From CAZQYB01 sp964597535 (GTDB taxonomy: Bacteria > Planctomycetota > Phycisphaerae > Sedimentisphaerales > Anaerobacaceae), in NCBI GenBank assembly GCA_964597535.1, contig CAZQYB010000099.1, forward strand, positions 1-10,120: a stretch of DNA of 10,120 nucleotides, read 5' to 3'. Position numbers and translations under genes: made by a program. Positions 1-5,781 of this stretch are shown here, in pieces (positions within the stretch are counted from its first letter, which is position 1; each line of letters starts with the position of its first letter). The notes beneath the pieces are model-generated. The model was given only the letters and a program-made list of their open reading frames with translations. It did no database searches and had not been told where the DNA came from.

Positions 1-165
1 ATTGGGTTGTTGGTGTTGAAAAGCAAAATGATACAAGCTGGCCATGAGTTGGCTGTGGCAGCGCAGCAGGGCGATAGAGGTTCTGGGCTACAAAACGGTT
101 TCTGTGGGTTTCCAATAAGAACACTGCGGCAGGTACAGCAGGGTATCAAAGACTTTATAAGATAA
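1..165 (+). other. Open frame entering from left edge, doubtful C-terminus
   Basis: Plus frame 1 is open from the window edge to a TAA at 163-165, giving 54 residues (start IGLLVLKSKM, end QQGIKDFIR). It could be the tail of a gene beginning outside the window, but I recognise no family and there is no independent support. The opposite strand here is also partly open without being recognisable. The stretch adjoins a decayed gene, so it may simply be degraded intergenic DNA. Confidence 0.15.
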
Positions 166-179
166 GGAATGGCCCTGTT

Positions 180-965
180 TTAAACCTGCTGGTCGGCCTT
201 CAGGTAAATCAAATTCTGTTCCCTAATGAAGAGGTCCTTTAAAACTATGCGGATAGTTATCTCTATCATCCTGACAGCGTGTTCAATGAAAACCCCAGCA
301 TAAAAATGGGATTTTTTATATGAATGGAATAACTCAGCAGTATCAAACTGCCTGCCAATGAGATAAACCAAAACGCCGTCGGACGTGCCTGGGGTGACAA
401 CAACAGTATCGCCGTCTTGGGTTGTATCAATCGCCCTTTGAATAGTTGCGAAAGCCGTCTCTGGGCTCAAACCGTCATTTGCATCGTTACCGGTAAGAGC
501 ATTGACGTAATAAACTGTGGTTGGCAGGGTAACTTGCACTTGTCCGTTTTCGACGCTGAAGCGCCACGATTGGTGCTACATACAACCCGCTTCACAGTCG
601 CACCAGGCACGCGTGAAGACCGGGGAGCTGGGTATTATAGACCTGGTCGAATTTCAGGAGAATAGCGGAAATAGACGAGAGAAGATGGATGTCAATTCCG
701 ATTACGCCATAGAAGTCGTTGACTTCATCCAATGCGGGATATTGGCCGTTGCAGAACTGCTCTACCGCTTGTTCTGTAGGGCTGACAATAATTTCGCGGG
801 GGTCAGCAACCGGCCTGTAGGTGATATCGGCAAATTCGGGATAGGTGGTGCGGATAGTGGATAAGTCATTGAAATTCTGCTCGGTTAAGCATTATTAGCA
901 ACGGTGGCGATGAGGAAAACCGAGATTGCAAAGACTACCATTACAAGAATAGATTGCCTTTTCAT
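180..965 (-). pseudogene. Decayed secreted beta-helix-type protein gene
   Basis: Remains of an exported protein gene in three frames. At 965-888 an ATG opens a 26-residue signal peptide (MKRQSILV, hydrophobic core, ATVANNA) that ends at TAA 890-888. The reading then continues in another frame at about 891-592 (LTEQNFNDLSTI ... PREIIVSPTEQAVEQFCNGQYPALDEV ... LPG) and stops at TGA 594-592. One missing base after the signal peptide would rejoin the first two parts. A third frame carries a DCEAGC motif, an in-frame TAG at 578-576, then HQSWRFSVENGQV and, from about 512 to 384, a beta-helix head (YYVN, TGNDANDG, AFATIQRAID, DGDTVVV). The remainder to the stop at 182-180 is not recognisable. From memory, DC..GC..H..W.F.V..G tails and TGND..DG heads are both common in secreted planctomycete proteins. 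Repeated frame changes and stops favour a pseudogene over sequencing error; the exact boundaries are uncertain. Confidence 0.6.
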
Positions 966-1162
966 TTTTCCGGCCTTTTCTCGGTTGTTTTCGGCAAGTC
1001 ATTAGCAAAGAGGCCCTTCGGCCTGTTTCCACTATAAAGACGAATGAGAGCGACAAAGATGCAAAAAATTGTATATTCTCTGCGAAAAACCCAAAATAAA
1101 TTGCGGACTAAATTTGAGATTGGCGAGGCGAGTATAACATCGCCGTGCCGGCAGGTAAAAAC

Positions 1163-1235
<73 letters not shown>

Positions 1236-1284
1236 ATATAGCTAAAAAATACCTGCAGCATCAAACGCTGCGCAGTTACTTTAC

Positions 1285-1290
1285 ATTATA
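1285..1290 (-). promoter_or_regulatory. Candidate -10 box for tRNA-Lys
   Basis: On the minus strand there is a perfect TATAAT about 50 nt upstream of the mature tRNA-Lys 5' end. No convincing -35 hexamer lies 16-18 nt upstream; TTAATT at 19 nt is the best match. The call rests on the -10 box and its position only. Confidence 0.35.
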
Positions 1291-1399
1291 CTGGGTGATA
1301 CTGCAAGAAAATTAAGAGCAAATCACAGGACTGTGGGAGCAGATATCCAAAAACGGACTAAGAATTCCACTGTCTGGATACCAAACCACCAAACACCAA

Positions 1400-1428
1400 A
1401 TGGGGTGCGCAAGTGGTGCGCACCCCAT
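1400..1428 (-). terminator. Strong hairpin after muiA-like gene
   Basis: A perfect 12-bp inverted repeat (ATGGGGTGCGCA / TGCGCACCCCAT) has a 5-nt loop and starts 17 nt after the TAA of the upstream minus-strand gene. The stem is GC-rich and has no mismatches. What follows on the minus strand is TTTGGTGTTTGG rather than a clean U-tract. It may therefore be an imperfect intrinsic terminator or an mRNA 3'-end stabiliser. Position and stem strength make it the likely end of the two-gene transcript. Confidence 0.6.
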
Positions 1429-1445
1429 AAGTCTAAAGAGTTGGT

Positions 1446-3206
1446 TTATTGACTTGTCCGACGCGGCTGTATTTTCATATTCCTGTCATACTCCATAGTG
1501 TAAGTGTATTTGACAACAGCAGCGTTCTCGCCGACAGTATTCGGCTTTAAGTTAAGGTCCCAACGCAGAATGCTTTTTTTGCGGAGCGTACGCAGGTATT
1601 CACTATTCTCGCTTAAGCCGGGTTTAACTTCTCCAAGTTCAATCTTGATTGAATCGCTGTCTGAATACGGCAGCCGGTCGAGCAACTGTAATTTCACCAC
1701 AGTGTTTTTATAATTGCTCAAAGCAACACGGTAGTGATAAGTGTCGATGCGGTTTCCGCCCTGGATGCGCGTCTTCTTCTTGTCGAGCTCGTGGGCTACC
1801 TGAACCTGCGAATCTATGCCGAAGCCGGCGGTGAATTTTTCGCCGATGGTAACCTGCGGCAATTGGCTTTTGCCGACGAATTCGCCGTTGCGGAACATAC
1901 TGGCTTCGCCGGGCAAAAGGATAGGCCCATTCTCGTTAAACAGTTTTCCCTGTAGATAAACATAATCCGTCAGCAGCGGCGTTGCGACCAGGGTAAACTC
2001 GGCCTTGACGCCGAACGAGGCGATGGTAACAAGCTGCTGGTCGCTTCGACTGGGCAGGGTGAGTTTGCCGTACAAATCATACGTTACGCTGACACCTTCG
2101 TTGCGAGCGATTTCGGCCAGTTGTTCCTGAAACTCCTTGACCTGCCCAACATCAGCGTTGATGAGAAAAGTTTGGTTGTCGATTGCCAGCAGGTTAAGTG
2201 CAGCATTGGCGTTAAAACCCATTTTGATATTGGCTCTACGGGACTTTTGAAGTTGCCGGATATTTTTCAGGTCGGCAAAACGACTCTGCTGCTCGATTTG
2301 CTGGGCCCGGTCGGAGCGGGAAAAACCTACAAGCATCGGTTCGAGGACAGGAGGCGCAGCGACCATAGTCGGCTCAGCGGTCGAAAGGCTCAAAGCTACG
2401 CCGTTCCAATCTTCACCGCTTGTTTGGTTGACGACTGCGTTGTATTCAATCAGGACGGTTGATTTTTGGGGATTGGCCCGCAGATTATACTGCTGTCGCC
2501 AGTTGGCGCTATTGACAAGGTAGTTGAGTTCGATAGAGGCCTTTTTCTTATCGTCTTTTCTTACGAACAGCACTGCTTCTCGCTCTCTGCGGGACCGGCC
2601 GGTGTCAAGCTCTCTGCGTTTGCGATTAAGAAGCTCCAGCTCCTTTTTAAGCTGGGCTATGTGGTCCTCTATTCCCAGTGACTTTTCATGCAGCTTGTTC
2701 CATTTGCCCTCCAGATACTGCGCCAGCGATTGGATTTGTTCGGCCTGCAGCACTCCACGATTTAAATCGACCTTTGAACCATCGATAGTCAGTTTCCAGA
2801 GGCCTTCATACTTGGCCCAAAGCTTGCCGCCGTGCTTGTGGTTCCTTTCTGCATGACGAATTTGATTTTTCAGGCTCTCAATCTGCTCATCGAGTTCCTT
2901 AACTTCTTCCCGCGTATCTTCTTTGACCGCCCTTTCTCTGTACCTTACGCTCACGACCTTGACATTTCCCGAAGTCTGGGCGTAGAGACTTTCGGGAACA
3001 ATCTTGGCCGGCAGGTTCGTAATAATTAGCTCGGAAGTGCCCTGCGGCAAACCAGCTTCGATGGTGCGGGTTACCAGGGCCTGGCCCCGATAGACCGTTA
3101 CCTTTGTGATGGTGCCGGTTGTTGTCGGCACCTCGGCAAAAGCGGCTGTGGCCAGTACACAAACTACCGCAATTGCCAGCATGAAAATTTGCGTTTCCTT
3201 TTTCAT
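1446..3206 (-). CDS. MuiA-family protein (DUF4140/DUF4139), exported
   Basis: A 586-aa protein of the mucoidy-inhibitor MuiA family, named after a Shigella protein affecting mucoid phenotype; its biochemical role is unknown. Residues 1-24 form a signal peptide (MKKETQ, hydrophobic core, AFA|E), with no lipobox, so the product is probably periplasmic. Residues 30-100 match the N-terminal DUF4140 beta region (KVTVYRGQALVTRTIE, LPAKIVPESLYAQ). Charged helices at about 95-125 and 160-205 look like coiled coil. From about 215 to the end is the DUF4139 beta-rich region (ELNYLVNSANWRQQYNLRA, EDWNGVALSLSTAEP, LPGEASMFRNGEFVG, DRLPYSD). The start is fixed by AGGAG 6 nt upstream. It lies 85 nt downstream of a related gene and is probably in the same operon. 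Family call is firm; any link to capsule or mucoidy here is untested. Confidence 0.88.
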   Translation of the reverse strand: MKKETQIFMLAIAVVCVLATAAFAEVPTTTGTITKVTVYRGQALVTRTIEAGLPQGTSELIITNLPAKIVPESLYAQTSGNVKVVSVRYRERAVKEDTREEVKELDEQIESLKNQIRHAERNHKHGGKLWAKYEGLWKLTIDGSKVDLNRGVLQAEQIQSLAQYLEGKWNKLHEKSLGIEDHIAQLKKELELLNRKRRELDTGRSRREREAVLFVRKDDKKKASIELNYLVNSANWRQQYNLRANPQKSTVLIEYNAVVNQTSGEDWNGVALSLSTAEPTMVAAPPVLEPMLVGFSRSDRAQQIEQQSRFADLKNIRQLQKSRRANIKMGFNANAALNLLAIDNQTFLINADVGQVKEFQEQLAEIARNEGVSVTYDLYGKLTLPSRSDQQLVTIASFGVKAEFTLVATPLLTDYVYLQGKLFNENGPILLPGEASMFRNGEFVGKSQLPQVTIGEKFTAGFGIDSQVQVAHELDKKKTRIQGGNRIDTYHYRVALSNYKNTVVKLQLLDRLPYSDSDSIKIELGEVKPGLSENSEYLRTLRKKSILRWDLNLKPNTVGENAAVVKYTYTMEYDRNMKIQPRRTSQ

Positions 3207-3273
3207 TCTTCGCTCCTTTCAAAAAGGTTCTAAAATCAGTCTGTACGACCGACTGGGAACTAAATCACAAATG
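3168..3273 (-). repeat. Leader/signal-peptide repeat, copy B
   Basis: This is the second copy of a duplicated 5' leader; the other copy is at 4849-4976. Shared blocks, read on the minus strand, are CATTT, GTTC.CA, TCGGTCGTA, GATT.TA.AAC.TTTTTGAAAGGAGCGA, 20 identical bases from the ATG, and CTGGCAATTGCG. Relative to copy A it lacks several short stretches, including the bases that form the TATATT -10 box there. It may therefore have lost its own promoter. Confidence 0.75.
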
Positions 3274-3291
3274 GACAACCTAATTCGACGC

Positions 3292-4887
3292 TCAATCCGA
3301 CGGCACATACCGCTCATATTTGTAAGTCAGGGTCTTGGTTGCGCCTTTTTTGAGCTTGATTCCCCAGCGAACGCTGCCCACTCTTTCTACAAGCCTCAGC
3401 TTTGTGGGGTCAGCCTGAACCACTCCGTTATCTGACGCCGAGATAGGCTTGCCCTGAACCGAAACCACAATTATGATATTGGCTGTTTCCTTCTCAAAGT
3501 TGCGAAGTTTCAATTTGCCCTGGAGCGTTACAAGGTCCAGGAAGCGGTCCCTGCGTGGCTCGTGAGCTTTTGGTTTACGGTCGATTTCTGACTCAGACTT
3601 GTCATGAGCTACATTAACCGCCTGCGCTACGGGTATTTCGCATTTGCCGCCTTTAGGGGTATACTTTAAAAGGTCTTCGCTGAGAGGTCGTCCCTCGCTG
3701 ACTGCCAGATAGGGTCCGGTTGTCCAGGCGGTATCAGTGTTATTATGAAGCACAAGGAAATGCTCCATACTTTCGGGCGGTGACCAGCGATACACATGAG
3801 AATACTTTATCTTCTTAACGAATAGCGTGACAATCGCCTTTTCACCTCGACGCAGGGTTATGTCCTTCTTCGTATAAACGGTGTAGTCAGTTGCGGCGGC
3901 ACCACCCATCCTCGGGAGGTTACCCAGTATCCTGTCCACATCATCTTCGCCCGAACGTTCCTCAAGATAGATACCTCCTCCCCCGAATTGGTCGGCACCT
4001 GCGATATTTGAGGTAATCGCCGCTCTGCTCATAATCTGAGTTGCTATCTGCCTTGGCGCCACCGCCGCCCCTATCGTCCGGATAACCTGTCCGACCGCTA
4101 TCGGCGCCATGTAATCCGTATGCAGAAAGTGCGGCACACCAACGACGAAATGAATATCACAATGTATAAGGTCCTCAGCTTCGTTGACCAGCGTCCCACG
4201 CAGCATCAGTTCTGCCGTTGTCTCATCCAAGACTTTAAGCGTATACTCGGGAATCCAGGTGATGCCCTTACGAAGGTAAGCCATTCCAAGGGTGGTTTCT
4301 TTCGGCGCCTCCTCGGCTTCGCTTTCTACATGGAGGCGAACCGGCAAATCAAGAATTTGTATTCTTGAAACGCCTTCAACAGGCACGGCGAAGCTGTTGT
4401 CCTGATTCTCGAGGACAATGAACTCCGGGCCTACCGAAACAAGCTTGCCTGCCGCCGTTCGGTCGGCACTTTTGTGCTTGTAGGTCAATTGAACTCTGAG
4501 GTTCTTGCTGGCCTCCAGGCGGCTTCGCTTATAAGCTGTGTCTTTCGGAGCATCTTTGCCGTCGAAATCGACAATCTCGCCCGGCCCAGAGCCGACAATG
4601 TCCACAAGGTGGTCCTCATTAAGTGAGTAGATTGCCAATGTCCCGAAAGCAGCGGGCGGTACCTGCTGTGCTACACACCAACCGTCGCGAAGACCCACCT
4701 TGCCCTGGCGGATGAAAAAACCGAGACCATTCTTGAATACGGCAACAGACTCCACGTGCGGTTTCCACAGGTGCGGGTTTTCCTCTTCCGGCTGCTTGCT
4801 GGAACTTACCTGCGCCTCTACAAGCGTCGCAGTCAGTAGGCAAATCAGCGCAATTGCCAGCGCGAGGATTTGCGTTTCCTTTTTCAT
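3292..4887 (-). CDS. Exported DUF4139-like protein
   Basis: A 531-aa exported protein, probably a distant DUF4139/MuiA-type relative. Residues 1-25 are a signal peptide (MKKETQILALAIA ... VEA|Q) without a lipobox. The segment around VFKNGLGFFIRQGKV resembles the N-terminal beta strand of this superfamily. GITWIPEYTLKVLDETTAELMLRG followed by LVNEAEDLIHCDIHFVVG corresponds to the DUF4139 core. A middle Gly/Ala-rich stretch (AGADQFGGGGIYLEE) looks like a flexible loop. The end (GSVRWGIKLKKGATKTLTYKYERYV) again matches the DUF4139 C-terminus. I chose ATG 4887 because AGGAG sits 7 nt upstream and the signal peptide begins there; an in-frame ATG 33 nt earlier lacks such a site. It is first in a two-gene unit and divergent from the two-component system. 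Function is unknown. The DUF4139 assignment is less certain than for its downstream neighbour. Confidence 0.75.
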   Translation of the reverse strand: MKKETQILALAIALICLLTATLVEAQVSSSKQPEEENPHLWKPHVESVAVFKNGLGFFIRQGKVGLRDGWCVAQQVPPAAFGTLAIYSLNEDHLVDIVGSGPGEIVDFDGKDAPKDTAYKRSRLEASKNLRVQLTYKHKSADRTAAGKLVSVGPEFIVLENQDNSFAVPVEGVSRIQILDLPVRLHVESEAEEAPKETTLGMAYLRKGITWIPEYTLKVLDETTAELMLRGTLVNEAEDLIHCDIHFVVGVPHFLHTDYMAPIAVGQVIRTIGAAVAPRQIATQIMSRAAITSNIAGADQFGGGGIYLEERSGEDDVDRILGNLPRMGGAAATDYTVYTKKDITLRRGEKAIVTLFVKKIKYSHVYRWSPPESMEHFLVLHNNTDTAWTTGPYLAVSEGRPLSEDLLKYTPKGGKCEIPVAQAVNVAHDKSESEIDRKPKAHEPRRDRFLDLVTLQGKLKLRNFEKETANIIIVVSVQGKPISASDNGVVQADPTKLRLVERVGSVRWGIKLKKGATKTLTYKYERYVPSD

Positions 4888-4894
4888 TTTGTCG

Positions 4895-4899
4895 CTCCT
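4895..4899 (-). promoter_or_regulatory. Ribosome binding site deciding start at 4887
   Basis: AGGAG on the minus strand lies 7 nt before the ATG at 4887. It selects this ATG over the in-frame ATG at 4920, whose initiation would put this Shine-Dalgarno site inside the coding region and add 11 residues ahead of the signal peptide. Confidence 0.8.
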
Positions 4900-4939
4900 T
4901 TCAAAAAGTTTTAGAATCATTTACGTCCTCATTAGATTA

Positions 4940-4968
4940 AATATACGACCGAAACGAGTGAGAACCAA
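4940..4968 (-). promoter_or_regulatory. Candidate sigma70-type promoter for DUF4139 pair
   Basis: On the minus strand TTGGTT (4968-4963) is followed after exactly 17 nt by TATATT (4945-4940). The -10 box matches 5 of 6 consensus bases and the -35 box carries the TTG core. It lies about 55 nt ahead of the ATG at 4887. This is a sequence match only. Confidence 0.45.
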
Positions 4969-4978
4969 GTAAAATGCC

Positions 4979-5018
4979 TGTAAAAAATGAGTGGGGTTTT
5001 TTACAAAACTTTTACAAA
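4979..5018. promoter_or_regulatory. Candidate operator: inverted plus direct repeats
   Basis: Two overlapping symmetric signals sit between the divergent promoters. TGTAAAAAA (4979-4987) is a perfect inverted repeat with TTTTTTACA (4997-5005) across 9 nt. TTTTACAAA occurs twice as a perfect direct repeat (4999-5007 and 5010-5018), one helical turn (11 bp) apart. TTTACA-N5-TTTACA matches the TTHACA-N5-TTHACA form known for the Bacillus subtilis OmpR-family regulator PhoP. The response regulator encoded 45 bp downstream belongs to the same family, so binding and autoregulation are plausible but unproven. Confidence 0.5.
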
Positions 5019-5038
5019 CGTTACGGTTGTTTTTAGCT

Positions 5039-5044
5039 TATAAT
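5039..5044 (+). promoter_or_regulatory. Candidate -10 box of two-component operon
   Basis: A perfect TATAAT lies 19 nt before the ATG at 5064, so the mRNA leader would be short. No good -35 box occurs 16-18 nt upstream; TTTACA at 5011-5016 is 22 nt away. A strong -10 with a poor -35 preceded by direct repeats is typical of activator-dependent promoters in the PhoB/OmpR class. Confidence 0.5.
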
Positions 5045-5063
5045 ATACGGTAGCAGGTTTGTT

Positions 5064-5756
5064 ATGGTAGAAGATGCGCACATATTAATAGTAGAAGACG
5101 AGCAGAAAATCAGAACGGCCCTTCGGGACTTCTTAGAGTTCCACGGCTTTAAGGTGAGCGAAGCTATGGATGGGCTGGAAGCTGAACGCACTGTGGCCGG
5201 GAAGCAGTTCGATTTGATTTTGCTCGACCTGATGCTGCCTAAAATCAGCGGCGAACAGTTGTGCACGAAATGGCGTCAGGAGGGCCTGCAAAGCCCTATT
5301 ATTATGCTGACGGCCAAGGGACAGCAAAAAGAAAAAGTGGCGGGCCTTAACCTCGGCGCCGATGATTATATCACCAAACCATTTTCGCTTGAGGAGCTGC
5401 TGGCCCGAATAAAAGCGGTGCTGCGACGAACAGACCCGGCGAGAGCAGTTGGAAAAAATTTTAAGTTTGCAGATTTAGACGTTGATGTTGCAGCATTGAA
5501 AATAAAACGGAATAACGAGGAAACAAAAATTACAAAACGCGAGGCACAAATCATACGGCATTTCGCGGCAAATCCGAACCGCGTCATCGGTAGAGAAGAA
5601 CTCTACAAGGAGGTTTGGAACGAGACAATGACGGAGTTGGGCACCAGGACGATGGATATGCATATAGCCAAGCTGCGAAGCAAGATTGAGCAGGATTCTG
5701 CGGAACCGCAAATTATCAAAACCGTCCGTGGCGCTGGTTACAAATACGAAACTTGA
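5064..5756 (+). CDS. OmpR/PhoB-family response regulator
   Basis: A 230-aa DNA-binding response regulator of normal family length. Residues 5-120 form the receiver domain: acidic pocket E11/D12, phospho-acceptor D55 in LILLDLMLP, T83 in IIMLTAKG, K105 in DDYITKPF. Residues about 133-229 form the winged-helix Trans_Reg_C effector (ITKREAQIIRHFAANPNRVI, REELYKEVW, RTMDMHIAKLRSKIE, IIKTVRGAGYKYE). It acts in the cytoplasm, is presumably phosphorylated by the kinase encoded 25 nt downstream, and binds tandem DNA half-sites as a dimer. The start has a modest GCAGG 6 nt upstream. A direct-repeat operator candidate precedes its promoter, which suggests autoregulation. The subfamily (Pho-like or other) cannot be told from the sequence. 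Confidence 0.95.
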   Translation: MVEDAHILIVEDEQKIRTALRDFLEFHGFKVSEAMDGLEAERTVAGKQFDLILLDLMLPKISGEQLCTKWRQEGLQSPIIMLTAKGQQKEKVAGLNLGADDYITKPFSLEELLARIKAVLRRTDPARAVGKNFKFADLDVDVAALKIKRNNEETKITKREAQIIRHFAANPNRVIGREELYKEVWNETMTELGTRTMDMHIAKLRSKIEQDSAEPQIIKTVRGAGYKYET

Positions 5757-5781
5757 CCGTAATCAGGACAACTGAAAACAA

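Larger units (their letters stand above)
4849..4976 (-). repeat. Leader/signal-peptide repeat, copy A
   Basis: This is the first copy of the duplicated leader described at 3168-3273. Identity is strongest over the Shine-Dalgarno block (CTTTTTGAAAGGAGCGA), the first 20 bases of the coding region and CTGGCAATTGCG within the signal-peptide core. Weaker similarity extends upstream to about position 4976, beyond the candidate -10 and -35 boxes of this gene. Confidence 0.75.

Noticed and set aside
417..864. Plus-strand open frames (82 and 115 codons) opposite the pseudogene
   Set aside because: The minus strand carries recognisable protein motifs across the same bases; the plus frames have no family resemblance or good start sites.
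1011..1024. Small hairpin AGGCC-CTTC-GGCCT between tRNA-Lys and the pseudogene
   Set aside because: A 5-bp stem with no U-tract on either strand and about 140 nt from the tRNA 3' end; too weak to call a terminator.
4888..4920. Upstream ATG giving an 11-residue longer DUF4139-like protein
   Set aside because: No Shine-Dalgarno site before it; the added residues are encoded across the conserved ribosome binding site that fits the ATG at 4887 and the paralogous downstream gene.
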